NCBI GenBank assembly: GCA_050049805.1
Contig: JASFVN010000003.1
Location: 1-57,792, forward strand
Direction of reading: 5' to 3'
Source: JABDNZ01 sp050049805
Lineage (GTDB): Bacteria; Gemmatimonadota; Gemmatimonadetes; Longimicrobiales; Gaopeijiaceae
DNA length: 57,792 nt
Shown piece by piece: positions 25,685 to 34,284 of this stretch (within the stretch, counting starts at the first letter, position 1; every line of letters starts with the position of its first letter). The notes under the pieces were generated by a model. That model saw nothing but the letters and a program-made list of their open reading frames with translations, was not told the origin of the DNA and made no database searches. The position numbers and the translations under genes are program-made.

Positions 25685-26386
25685 GTGCGAATCGCCGACA
25701 TGAACTGGATGCAGGTAGAGGACTACCTGAAGCATGATGACAGGGCCGTTGTGCCGCTGGGGAGCACCGAGCAGCATGCCTACTTGAGCCTCATGGTGGA
25801 TACAATCATCCCAGAGAAGCTCGCCCGGGAAGCAGCTGAACCCCTGGGTATTCCGGTTTTTCCCGTGATCCCCTATGGGATCAGCCCCTATTTCACGGCT
25901 TTTCCAGGTACCATCTCTCTTCGGCTGGAGACCTACGTGGCTCTCATCCGGGACGTCCTGGACTCCCTCTCCGGCGCCGGATTCCGGAGGATCATCTTCG
26001 TGAACGGCCACGGGGGAAATGCTCCAGGGGCCTCCTTCGCCGCAGAGTGGATGGCGGACAACCCCGGCCACAAGGTGAAGACCTTCAACTGGTGGATTGA
26101 CCCGAAGACCGTAGCGAAGATGAAGGAGTTCGATACCGTCGGGTCCCACGCTTCATGGATGGAGAACTTTCCCTGGACCCGACTGGAAGGCGTGATGCTT
26201 CCCGATGGGCAGAAGCCGCTTTTCGATTACGCCAGGAAGGCGGTACTGGATCCTGCCGAGTTCAGGGAGGCTCTGGGCGACGGGAATTATGGGGGCTTCT
26301 ATCAACGGCCTGATGAAGAGATGATGGCCATTTGGGATGCAGCGGTTGCGGAGGCTCGGGAGGTCATGGAACAGGGCTGGAGTTGA
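25685..26386 (+). CDS. Creatininase family amidohydrolase
   Basis: The metal-binding pattern of the creatininase family is present: a GSTEQHAYLSLMVDT segment supplies Glu, His and Asp ligands, and FVNGHGGNAPG supplies the second His. The family hydrolyses cyclic amides such as creatinine or pterin-like and peptide-precursor substrates using two Zn/Mn ions. It includes MftE-type peptidases and formamidopyrimidine deformylase-like enzymes, so the substrate is open. Length 233 residues, a little short. The start is GTG 25685, preceded by GGGAGAG. The next gene, an SDR, follows after 2 bases. Confidence 0.88.
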   Translation: MRIADMNWMQVEDYLKHDDRAVVPLGSTEQHAYLSLMVDTIIPEKLAREAAEPLGIPVFPVIPYGISPYFTAFPGTISLRLETYVALIRDVLDSLSGAGFRRIIFVNGHGGNAPGASFAAEWMADNPGHKVKTFNWWIDPKTVAKMKEFDTVGSHASWMENFPWTRLEGVMLPDGQKPLFDYARKAVLDPAEFREALGDGNYGGFYQRPDEEMMAIWDAAVAEAREVMEQGWS

Positions 26387-26388
26387 AG

Positions 26389-27147
26389 ATGAACATCGAG
26401 TTCTCGGGCCGGACCATCATTGTTACGGGCGGCGGCCACGGGCTGGGACAGGAGATGTGTCGGGCCTTCGGGGAGTTGGGGGGGCGGGTGTGGACCTGCG
26501 ACCTGGATCCTGAGGAGTTGGATGAAACGAGGGCCCTATGTAGTGAGAGTTGTGAGGTCCGAGTCGTCGATGTCCGGGACCGGGAGGCAGTGGCCCAGTT
26601 CGTATGCGAGGCAGCGAAAGAAACGGGGCGGGTGGACGTCCTGGTGAACAACGCCGGAGGAGTCGCAGGGCAGGTGGGCCGCCCATTGGAGGAGATCAGT
26701 GAAGAGGAGTGGCGTGTCATTTTCGACGTGAACCTGAACGGCGCCTTCCATTTTTCCCAGGCGGTGGTTCAGGGCATGAAGGCCGCCGGATGGGGCCGGA
26801 TCGTAAACATCTCTTCCGGAGCGGGACTCAGGGTGAGTTTGACCGGGATTCAGGCCTACGCATCGGCGAAAGCCGGTCTCATTGGCTTCACTCGGCAACT
26901 CGCCTACGAACTGGGCCCGGCGGGAATCACCGTGAACTGTGTGGCCCCGGGATTTATCCGGTCCAACTCCACCACGGAGAAGCAGTGGCAATCGTACGGG
27001 AAGGAGGGGCAGGAGAAGCTCCTCGCGTCCATAGCCACTCGGCGTCTGGGGCGACCCGAGGATATCGCCTATGCCGTCCTTTTCTTCTCGTCGGACTACG
27101 CGTCCTGGATCACAGGACAGACTCTGAGTGTGGACGGAGGGCGCTAG
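26389..27147 (+). CDS. SDR family NAD(P)-dependent oxidoreductase
   Basis: A classical short-chain dehydrogenase: cofactor motif TGGGHGLG (residues 13-20), NNAGG, the catalytic Ser in NISSGAG and the Y-x-x-x-K motif in AYASAK. The C-terminal substrate loop and terminal GQTLSVDGG are typical. About 252 residues. ATG 26389 has GGAG 7 bases upstream; the longer frame from 26332 lies inside the previous gene and is not used. An acidic residue after the second strand (CDLDPEELD) suggests NAD rather than NADP. It is coupled to the creatininase-fold gene, suggesting that both act on the same compound. Confidence 0.92.
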   Translation: MNIEFSGRTIIVTGGGHGLGQEMCRAFGELGGRVWTCDLDPEELDETRALCSESCEVRVVDVRDREAVAQFVCEAAKETGRVDVLVNNAGGVAGQVGRPLEEISEEEWRVIFDVNLNGAFHFSQAVVQGMKAAGWGRIVNISSGAGLRVSLTGIQAYASAKAGLIGFTRQLAYELGPAGITVNCVAPGFIRSNSTTEKQWQSYGKEGQEKLLASIATRRLGRPEDIAYAVLFFSSDYASWITGQTLSVDGGR

Positions 27148-27217
27148 GAGTCAGGGCCGGGAATGCCGAAGATCCCTTAGGTGGGCCAGATGTCCAGATT
27201 GATGAGACGGCGCTTTT

Positions 27218-28651
27218 TTAGATCTCGAAGGGCGGTTTGGCGTAGCCGCCTTCGGTTCGGCTGATCCGTCGCTCCGCCACGAGCGCTTCCAGGATCAACT
27301 CGCAGGCAGCGGCCCGGGCTCCCCCGGAGGCGGTCTCGGAGGCCAACCCGACCCAGTCCACCAGCTCCATGAGGCCGGGGACTGACCGAAAGGCCTCCAA
27401 ACAGGCCTCCGCCGAAGCGCCCTCCGAAACCTGCAGGGCGCCCCCCTCCTCGAAGTGGGCCACGATCTCCTCAACGTCGGCCCCCCCGGCACGGATCCCG
27501 TAAGTGATTCCGGCCGCAGCACTGATGAGCTCCCGGGCGATCTTCTCAGCTCCGTGCATTTCTCCTTCGTACTCCAGCTCCATCTTCCCGGTGATGGAAG
27601 GGAGGGCGGCATAGAGGTCGGAGATCCGCGGCACGGCCTCACCTTCGCCCAGAAGGAAGGCTCGCCGCTCTGCGCTGGACACCATGTTTTCGGTGAGGGT
27701 GATGGGAAGCCTCTGACTCACGCCGGATCGTTGATCGATCCTTTTGTCGTCCCGGGCCAGGAAGGCAACCCGCTCCACGACCTCTTCCATGAAGTCGGGT
27801 ATATGAACCGGGAGATCATCCCTTTGCGCCCATGCTTCTTGTCGGGTGATGGCAATTCCCGTCTCCACTTCCAGGGGGTAGTGGGTACGGATCTCTCCAC
27901 CGATCCGGTCTTTCAACGGCGTGATGATCTTTCCCCGGGCGGTGTAATCTTCCGGGTTCGCGGTGAAGACCATGAAGACGTCCAATGGCAGGCGAATCGG
28001 GTATCCTTTGATCTGGACGTCACCCTCCTGAAGGATGTTGAACAGGCCTACCTGGATCTTTCCGGCCAGGTCGGGAAGCTCGTTGATGGCGAAGATTCCC
28101 CGATTCGCCCGGGGGAGAAGGCCATAGTGAATGGTGAGCTCGTCGGCCAGGATGTGTCCTCCCCTTGCAGCCTTGATGGGGTCTACATCCCCGATCATGT
28201 CGGCGATGGTGACGTCGGGCGTAGCCAGCTTCTCTACATATCGGTACTCCCGGGAGATCCATTCCACGGGGGCCTCGTCCCCATGTTCTTCCAGGACAAG
28301 GCGCCCCTGCTTGGAGATGGGGGAGATCGGGTCGTCGTTGACTTCGCTTCCAGCGAGAATGGGGAGCTCAGGATCCAGAAGCTCCACCAGTTGCCGAAGG
28401 ATCCTGCTCTTGGCTTGTCCCCGCAGGCCCAGGAGGATGAAGTCGTGGCGGGCCAGGATGGCGTTCACGAGCTGGGGCACCACGGTGTCGTCATATCCGA
28501 CGATACCCGGAAAAAGCTCGGTACCTTCGCGAAGCCTCCGCACCAGGTTGGCCCTCAATTCATCCTTCACGGACCGGGGGCGGTATCCGAGGTTCTTTAG
28601 CTCGCCGACGGTGGTCGGGCGGGAAGCGTCTGTTGATTGAAAAGACATCAT
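27218..28651 (-). CDS. MoxR/magnesium-chelatase-like AAA+ ATPase
   Basis: This is a AAA+ ATPase of the MoxR/ChlI-like group: a modified P-loop (LLGLRGQAKSRI) where the usual G-x-x-G-x-G-K-(S/T) reads GLRGQAKS, a Walker-B-like acidic segment (GHILADELTIHYGLL), a sensor 1 region (VFMVFTANPEDY) and sensor 2 RIGGEIRTHYP. These are ring-forming chaperone-like ATPases that insert metals or remodel proteins, usually with a VWA-domain partner. No VWA gene is adjacent. The frame opens at 28813; I chose ATG 28651 (ATG 28648 also possible), giving about 477 residues. It is divergent from the Fe-S oxidoreductase gene. Confidence 0.85.
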   Translation of the reverse strand: MMSFQSTDASRPTTVGELKNLGYRPRSVKDELRANLVRRLREGTELFPGIVGYDDTVVPQLVNAILARHDFILLGLRGQAKSRILRQLVELLDPELPILAGSEVNDDPISPISKQGRLVLEEHGDEAPVEWISREYRYVEKLATPDVTIADMIGDVDPIKAARGGHILADELTIHYGLLPRANRGIFAINELPDLAGKIQVGLFNILQEGDVQIKGYPIRLPLDVFMVFTANPEDYTARGKIITPLKDRIGGEIRTHYPLEVETGIAITRQEAWAQRDDLPVHIPDFMEEVVERVAFLARDDKRIDQRSGVSQRLPITLTENMVSSAERRAFLLGEGEAVPRISDLYAALPSITGKMELEYEGEMHGAEKIARELISAAAGITYGIRAGGADVEEIVAHFEEGGALQVSEGASAEACLEAFRSVPGLMELVDWVGLASETASGGARAAACELILEALVAERRISRTEGGYAKPPFEI

Positions 28652-28815
28652 AGATGGAGACTCTGAATTGCCGCGCCTCTCTCGGAACCGGGCCAAGCCC
28701 GTGCACAGACGCCGGCTTTTGGCTAAGGTAAGGCGATTGGGGCTTCTCCTTACCCCGGTTCGGAGGGCTGGGTCCGCCTCCGGGCATGGACGCGACGGAT
28801 TCAGGAGGAACACTG

Positions 28816-30675
28816 ATGGCTTGGATCGAGCCGATTCTGGTTGGGCTGGTTCTTCTCGGAAGTGTAGTCGCCTTCGCCTACGTCCTCTGGACCCAGCGGC
28901 TGGGGCACGTCTGGCCGAAGCGGGGAGAGGTCAAGATCACCAATCCGGGTGGTTTCTTCCCGGGCCTCTGGGAGGTTCTCTCTCAGAATGTCGTTCTCAA
29001 GAACCGTCCGTGGGTCGGCGTGTTTCACCTGCCCCTTTTCTTCGGTCTTCTCCTATTCCTCTTCAAATCTCTCCTCTATGTGCTGGCGGGCTTGGGGATG
29101 GATGTAGCCCCACCGGACTGGTACAACCGGCTCCTGGACGTTGTGGCCATAGCCGTGCTGGTCGGGATCGTGGCGTTGGCGATCCGTCGCTACGGGGTGG
29201 AGCGGGCAAAGATGACCCACCCCCTGGAGTCGGGGGTCATCCTGGGCCTTATCGCCCTCCTCATGATTACCCACCTCTTCGAGCAGATGATGGTGGAGGA
29301 ATCGGCTCTGGGTGTGGCGAATTGGTGGGGACACTACCTGGTGCTGGCGGTGTTCCCGGCGGTCATCGCCCATGGGAAGCACCTTCACCTGGTTCTGGCC
29401 CCGGTCAATGTGGTTTTGAAGCACATGACCGAATCGCCATCCGATCGCCCGGTCTTCGGGAACGACCTGGACATGGATCTGGAAGACGAATCCAAGATGG
29501 AGGCAGAATATGCCCGCCTCGGGATGCCCGAGGGGGTGTCGGACTTCGGATTCGGAGCCCTCTTCGACCAGGCGGCCTGTATCCAGTGTGGCCGGTGCAA
29601 CGACGCATGTCCTGCAGGCCCAGACTTGAAACCCAGGGAACACTTCGTCCTGGCTCTCCAGAACCCGGCACTGGCCGCCGACGGCCTGGCGGAGCTCATT
29701 GACCCCGACGTGACGGCTACCTGCGTACAGTGCAGAGCTTGCGAGGTTGCGTGCCCCACCGGTTGCAGACCTGGCCGCAACGCCCTGGAGGTACGGGGCC
29801 GGCTGATGTTGGAAGGGCTCTATCCGCCCAGGGCTCTCCGGGACACGGCCATGAAGGCTCTGGCTGGCTCCGGCAACATCTTCGGAGTGGACGGAGAGAG
29901 GGCCCGTTTTATCAAAGAACACGGATTCCCCATCTACGACCCGTCGGAGCACGATGTCCTCTTCGTTCTGGGATGTCAGGGAGGGAACAGCCCGGAGGTT
30001 CAACCGGTGGTGGTGGCTACCGCGAAGCTTCTGGAGGCTGCGGGCATCAAGTGGGGGGTTCTCGAAGACGAGCAGTGCTGGGGGGAGGGACTCCTCCATG
30101 GCGGAGGCCTCATGGAGGACTGGCCGTTGTGGGCTCAGGACCGGATCGAATTCCTGACAGAGGTACTCGACGGGAACCAGGAGCGACAGATCCTCACGAT
30201 CTGTCCTCACTGCAGGGACACTATTCAGACCCAATACCGGGCATTCGGCGCGGACTTCTCGAATGTCCGCCTACACACTCCCTATCTGGCTCACCTGGTC
30301 CGGTCGGGGCAGTTGGAGCTGGAAATGAAGCCCCTCAACGCCGCCATCCACACGCCCTGCAAGGTGTTCCACAATGGCGAAGACGGGGAGATGCGGGCGC
30401 TCCTCCAGTCCGCTGGCCTGACCCTCACCAACCCGGAGACCAGTGCCGCGGGCTTCCCTACCATGTGCTGCGGCGGTGGCGGTGGCGGGTTCCTTTGGGA
30501 CTCTCCCGCAAAGGTGAATCAAAAGCGGTGGGAGCAAATTCAGGCCACGGGGCTCAAGGATGTGGTGACGGGGTGTCCAGGCTGCCATCGTATGCTGGGA
30601 GTCATGAAGGACGAGGAAACGACTATTGCCGACGTGTCCACCGTCCTGGTTGAAAGGATCGTGACGGACCAGTAG
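28816..30675 (+). CDS. Membrane-bound CCG-domain Fe-S oxidoreductase (HdrD/EtfD-like)
   Basis: The N-terminal 220 residues contain about five or six hydrophobic helices resembling a NarI/DsrM-like heme or quinone-binding membrane domain, with His residues (VFHLPLFFG, HLFEQM, HGKHLHLV) that could ligate heme. Two [4Fe-4S] ferredoxin motifs follow (C255-x2-C258-x2-C261-x3-C265 and C303-x2-C306-x2-C309-x3-C313), then two CCG domains (cysteine-rich, CWGEG..CPHC and MCCGGGGGG) of the heterodisulfide-reductase D type. The same layout is found in the mycobacterial electron-transfer-flavoprotein dehydrogenase EtfD, which feeds fatty-acid-oxidation electrons to menaquinone. That role is the leading hypothesis. 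ATG 28816 has AGGAGG 8 bases upstream. Confidence 0.9.
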   Translation: MAWIEPILVGLVLLGSVVAFAYVLWTQRLGHVWPKRGEVKITNPGGFFPGLWEVLSQNVVLKNRPWVGVFHLPLFFGLLLFLFKSLLYVLAGLGMDVAPPDWYNRLLDVVAIAVLVGIVALAIRRYGVERAKMTHPLESGVILGLIALLMITHLFEQMMVEESALGVANWWGHYLVLAVFPAVIAHGKHLHLVLAPVNVVLKHMTESPSDRPVFGNDLDMDLEDESKMEAEYARLGMPEGVSDFGFGALFDQAACIQCGRCNDACPAGPDLKPREHFVLALQNPALAADGLAELIDPDVTATCVQCRACEVACPTGCRPGRNALEVRGRLMLEGLYPPRALRDTAMKALAGSGNIFGVDGERARFIKEHGFPIYDPSEHDVLFVLGCQGGNSPEVQPVVVATAKLLEAAGIKWGVLEDEQCWGEGLLHGGGLMEDWPLWAQDRIEFLTEVLDGNQERQILTICPHCRDTIQTQYRAFGADFSNVRLHTPYLAHLVRSGQLELEMKPLNAAIHTPCKVFHNGEDGEMRALLQSAGLTLTNPETSAAGFPTMCCGGGGGGFLWDSPAKVNQKRWEQIQATGLKDVVTGCPGCHRMLGVMKDEETTIADVSTVLVERIVTDQ

Positions 30676-30709
30676 AACCTGGCCTTCCTGCCACCGGTGC
30701 GTGGCGTCG

Positions 30710-31675
30710 TCACTCCTTCAACTTGAACAACACGCCTCCCTCCGCCCGCTCCGGTTCAGGCAGGCGCCGGGGTACAGGCCTGCCCCGAAGGACGCTCAGA
30801 GCCTCTTCGGGTGTCGGGAAGGGCGTCAACTCCTCCAGGGTGACAAGGGTCGGAAAGACCAGGGGGAATTCTCCCTTCAGGTTCCTGGCCAAGGCTTGTT
30901 CCGGGGTAATCCAGAGTGCGTCCACCATCTCCTTCTCGTGTGGCGTCACCCGGGCTTCAGGGTGCATTTCGGTGATGAAGAAGAGAGTCTCGTAGCGGCG
31001 CGGCTCACATTCTGGAGTCAGCCAGTGCCCGCTGTACTCCAGGGAGCCGGCATCCAGCACGATTCCAAGCTCCTGGAGGATTGGCAGAAAACCTCCCAGA
31101 CCGGACAGGAGCCGTGATCGAGCTTCGGAGATGAGGTCTTCCCTACCCTCTTCGAGTGCCAACTCCTTGACTTTCGGTACCAAGGGCCCGGCTCCGTCGG
31201 GAGACTTCCTTAGCAGCACCCCGGTTTCCTCGAAGGTTTCCCGGATTGCAGCAACCCAGTAGGCCCAGGGTGGAGGTGGCTTCTGTGCGTCCGGGTTCCC
31301 GTCCTCGGTGGGGTCTGGCCGTGCATTCCCGAGTCTAAGCCTCTCCCGCGCCCGGCCGGGAGACAGACCATCGAGATGCATCAAGAGGCCGGGATCCCCG
31401 TCTTCCTCGTCCACCCGGCCACCGGGGAACACCCATGCACCGGGAATGAAACCCGACCTGGGGCTCCTTTTCAGTAACAACACTTCCATCTGTTGGGACT
31501 TCCCGACTCTCTCAGGACTCCTCCGGAGGAGAACCAGGGTAGCTGAAGGCTGGGGTATTGCCGGGGGATCGGGGGGTTCGTCCAGCATGCGGAGGAACCC
31601 ACTGGGAAGCCGATGATAGGGGACGACAGAGTCCAGGACGGACCCCGGGGCGCCCGGATTCGCCTCTTCCGTCAT
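30710..31675 (-). CDS. NUDIX hydrolase, NUDT19-like with split Nudix box
   Basis: The Nudix box is recognisable but split: PGGRVDEED is separated by about 50 residues from REtFEETGVLL, which carries the catalytic R-E-x-x-E-E-x-G. Such an insertion is typical of the NUDT19/NUDT7-like CoA or nucleotide-sugar hydrolases. The Nudix glycine, the metal-binding Glu residues and a conserved hydrophobic C-terminal part (VTLEELTPFPT) are present. The substrate (CoA derivative or NDP-sugar) is unknown. Start M at 31675. It is probably the third gene of a minus-strand operon after the MBL-fold and ggt genes, 34 bases from the ggt stop. Confidence 0.85.
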   Translation of the reverse strand: MTEEANPGAPGSVLDSVVPYHRLPSGFLRMLDEPPDPPAIPQPSATLVLLRRSPERVGKSQQMEVLLLKRSPRSGFIPGAWVFPGGRVDEEDGDPGLLMHLDGLSPGRARERLRLGNARPDPTEDGNPDAQKPPPPWAYWVAAIRETFEETGVLLRKSPDGAGPLVPKVKELALEEGREDLISEARSRLLSGLGGFLPILQELGIVLDAGSLEYSGHWLTPECEPRRYETLFFITEMHPEARVTPHEKEMVDALWITPEQALARNLKGEFPLVFPTLVTLEELTPFPTPEEALSVLRGRPVPRRLPEPERAEGGVLFKLKE

Positions 31676-31709
31676 CCGACCGGTTTGCCTGGAGCTGCCG
31701 AGCCGATCC

Positions 31710-33395
31710 TCAATGTCCTGCCGCCATGCCGTCCTTCCGGGGATCCGATCCTGCTGCCCAGCCCCGGGGCAGCCGCATCACGGCCTGGGCGCCTCCGAAG
31801 GAACCTCCGCTGGAGAGGGTGTGTCCGAGCTCCCAGAGGCGGAGGCGTACGTCGTCCGAGATGGGGGCCTCCAGGACGATTCGGGTCCCTCCCATGTGGC
31901 GGACCCTGGGAGCATCGATGGCCTCCTGAAGATCCATACCGAAAACCAGGAGATTCAGAAGAAGCTGGGTGTGCCCCTGAGGCTGCATGGAACCGCCCAT
32001 GACTCCGAAGGACAGAAGGGGTTCCCCATCCTTGGTGACGAAGCCGGGGATCAGTGTGTGGAATGGGCGTTTCCGGGGCGCGATTTGATTGGGGTGTCCG
32101 TCTTGAAGGGTAAATCCGGCTCCCCGGTTCTGGAGAACGAAACCGGTGCCCGGAACCACCACACCCGATCCGAAATACTCGAACACGCTATTGATGAAGG
32201 AGACCATATTTCCCTGCCGGTCTGCAACGGTCAGGTAGATGGTCTCTCCGCTGTCGAAGGGTCGCCCAGGATCCACACGGTCGGCTGCCCGCTGGGGATC
32301 GATGAGGCTTCGTCGCCCTGCCAAATACTCCTCGTCCAAAAGCGACCGGGGATTCCCTTCCAGGTGGTCCCGGTCGGAGATGTACCGAGCCAGATCGGCG
32401 AAGGCGAGCTTTTTTGCCTCGACGATATGATGGAGGTACTCGGCAGAGTTGTGGCCCATGGACCTCAGGTCGAGGGGCTCGAGGATCTTCATCATCTCCA
32501 GGGCGGCGATACCCTGGCCTGCCGGGGGCAACTCCCAGACCTGGTAGCCATGGAAGTCGATGGAGATCGGTTCTACCCATTCGGGTTGGTGATTTTTGAG
32601 GTCTTCCAAGGTCAAGAACCCCCCCTGAGCCTGAACCTCCTCCACGATCCGCGCTCCAAGGGCCCCACCGTAGAAGGCTCCGGGCCCCTCCTGGGCCACC
32701 AGCCGGAAGGAGGAAGCGAGGTCGGAGTTCTGGAACCACTCCCCCGCCACAGGACTCCGCTCGCCGTCTATGAGGTAGGTGGCAGAAGCCCCGGGGTCGC
32801 GCCGTAGGATTCTGGCGGTCCCCCTCCACTGGCTCGCGATGATTGGAGTGACTGGGAAGCCGTTTTCGGCGATCTCGATGGCTGGGGCCAGGGCGTCCGC
32901 CAGGGAAAGGGTCCCGTACTCCTCCAGCAGGGCTGCCCATCCGGACAGAGCTCCTGGAACGGTTACGGCACTCGCCCCCCTATAGGGTACGTCATCCAGG
33001 CCCAAGGCCCTTATGGTGTCGGGTGTCGCCAGGGAGCCTGCCCGACCGCTGGCATCCAATCCCCGCAGCCGTTGCTCCCGAACGGACCAGAACAGGGCGA
33101 ACACATCGCCGCCCATGCCGGTCATGTGGGGTTCCACCACGTTCAAGACCGCGGCTGCCGTCACGGCGGCATCAAAGGAGTTTCCACCATCTTGCAGAAC
33201 CTTCAAGGCCGCCGAAGTGGCCAGGGGTTGGCTGGTGGCGACTACCCCGTTGGGAGCGTAGACGGTGGAGCGCCCCGCCAGTGTGGTAGGCCGGGCAGAG
33301 GGCGTCATCTGGGCCTCGGAGGGTTCCGGGAGCATTTGAAAGAGAACAAGGGGGATCAGTAGAAGGGCCGGTCTGTGGATTCGGGTGATCTTCAT
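31710..33395 (-). CDS. ggt: Gamma-glutamyltransferase (gamma-glutamyltranspeptidase)
   Basis: An exported GGT: a signal peptide (PALLLIPLVLFQMLPEPSEA), the large-subunit pattern GGNSFDAAVTAAAVLNVVEP and GMGGDVFALF, and a self-processing site where the small subunit would begin at the Thr of ETIYLTVADRQGNMVSF. This aligns with Thr391 of E. coli GGT. GSMQPQGHTQLL and the FGSG motif belong to the active site of the small subunit. It would cleave gamma-glutamyl bonds such as those of glutathione in the periplasm. ATG 33395 overlaps the stop of the MBL gene (ATGA); the frame extends further upstream but that part lies inside the MBL gene. About 561 residues, normal size. Confidence 0.93.
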   Translation of the reverse strand: MKITRIHRPALLLIPLVLFQMLPEPSEAQMTPSARPTTLAGRSTVYAPNGVVATSQPLATSAALKVLQDGGNSFDAAVTAAAVLNVVEPHMTGMGGDVFALFWSVREQRLRGLDASGRAGSLATPDTIRALGLDDVPYRGASAVTVPGALSGWAALLEEYGTLSLADALAPAIEIAENGFPVTPIIASQWRGTARILRRDPGASATYLIDGERSPVAGEWFQNSDLASSFRLVAQEGPGAFYGGALGARIVEEVQAQGGFLTLEDLKNHQPEWVEPISIDFHGYQVWELPPAGQGIAALEMMKILEPLDLRSMGHNSAEYLHHIVEAKKLAFADLARYISDRDHLEGNPRSLLDEEYLAGRRSLIDPQRAADRVDPGRPFDSGETIYLTVADRQGNMVSFINSVFEYFGSGVVVPGTGFVLQNRGAGFTLQDGHPNQIAPRKRPFHTLIPGFVTKDGEPLLSFGVMGGSMQPQGHTQLLLNLLVFGMDLQEAIDAPRVRHMGGTRIVLEAPISDDVRLRLWELGHTLSSGGSFGGAQAVMRLPRGWAAGSDPRKDGMAAGH

Positions 33396-34015
33396 GTTGT
33401 CCGTTCGAGTATCGCCACCGTGCCTGAGAAGATGTCGGGGATCTTCTCGACTTCCGCGAGACCATAGGGATTGTCGTCCCAGTGAAGGGGAACCAGAACC
33501 GAGGCACCACATAACTCTGCCACTCCGGCAGCTTCCTCGGGTCCCATGGTGTAGTCGGTGCAGCAGGGAATGAGGGCAACGTCACAGCGAATTCCCGACA
33601 TGGATTCAAGGGGGTCGGTATGGCCGGCGTGGAAGTACGTGACGCCGCCCACGGTGAAAACATACCCCAACCAGCCTGAGTCGGCCGGATGAAACTTCCG
33701 ATCCCGGTTGTAGGCGGGTACGGCTAGAATGTCGATGCGACTTAGCTGTATCAAGTCTCCGGGGTGGAGCAGGTGGTCGACGTCGCCCAATTGTTTCCGC
33801 ATGCTGCTTGGGGCCACGACTATGGTTTCGTCGCTCCGGACACTCGATATGTCCTCCTCAGAGAAGTTGTCGTAGTGGGGATGGGTCAGGAGGATGAAAT
33901 CCGCCTTCCCTGTTTCCGCTACCCCCCAGGGATCTACATGGATCTCAACGTCACTTCTGCGGATTCGTACAGAAGAATGGCGGAACCAGGTGACCCCATC
34001 CATGAACTCGGTCAT
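33392..34015 (-). CDS. MBL-fold (UlaG-like) metallo-hydrolase with HxHxDN motif
   Basis: A metallo-beta-lactamase fold hydrolase of about 207 residues. The metal motif reads THPHYDNF rather than THxHxDH, so the fourth position is Asn; a second metal His occurs in HAGHTD and a third in LHWDDN. UlaG-like members are RNA or lactone hydrolases. The frame opens at 34132, but GGAGGA lies just before ATG 34015, giving a start directly before the fold. The stop overlaps the ggt start, so the genes are coupled. The function is unknown; loss of a second zinc ligand would imply a mononuclear site. Confidence 0.8.
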   Translation of the reverse strand: MTEFMDGVTWFRHSSVRIRRSDVEIHVDPWGVAETGKADFILLTHPHYDNFSEEDISSVRSDETIVVAPSSMRKQLGDVDHLLHPGDLIQLSRIDILAVPAYNRDRKFHPADSGWLGYVFTVGGVTYFHAGHTDPLESMSGIRCDVALIPCCTDYTMGPEEAAGVAELCGASVLVPLHWDDNPYGLAEVEKIPDIFSGTVAILERTT

Positions 34016-34133
34016 GGCTCCTCCAGAGAAAAAGTGGTGACCGCTCGGGTGGAAATGTAAGGGACTCTGGGCGCTGAAGTCAGGGGTTGGACCCAAGAGA
34101 TGGTCTTCGGCCGCAAGCACCGGCCCGGCCATA

Positions 34134-34163
34134 TTGGCAGGGAGCCTGCTTTTTCGGCATAAA
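34134..34163 (+). promoter_or_regulatory. Candidate sigma-70-type promoter for lon
   Basis: TTGGCA (34134-34139) and CATAAA (34158-34163) are spaced 18 bases and lie about 120 bases upstream of lon, in the 269-base divergent gap with the MBL gene. A low-complexity T/A inverted repeat surrounds the -10 element. No CIRCE-like heat-shock operator was seen. Confidence 0.35.
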
Positions 34164-34170
34164 AACAGGG

Positions 34171-34194
34171 GCAGAAGCCTGGCAAGGTTTCTGC
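34171..34194 (+). other. Stem-loop in the lon leader
   Basis: GCAGAAGCC pairs with GGTTTCTGC (one G-T pair) around a 6-base TGGCAA loop, within the presumed 5' untranslated region of lon. It could be a regulatory or mRNA-stabilising structure; no known riboswitch or thermometer motif is recognised. Confidence 0.35.
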
Positions 34195-34284
34195 TCTAGT
34201 GCGAGATCCTCGTCCCTTCGATAGGATTATCAGGCTGGATGGGTCGGGGGACGATGGACGACGAATTCAATCATGGGAGGACTC

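Noticed and set aside
27455..28600. 381-residue + strand ORF opposite the MoxR-like ATPase
   Set aside because: Antisense shadow of a well-supported AAA+ gene.
29053..30234. 393-residue - strand ORF opposite the Fe-S oxidoreductase
   Set aside because: Antisense shadow; the Cys-motif-rich gene on the + strand is certain.
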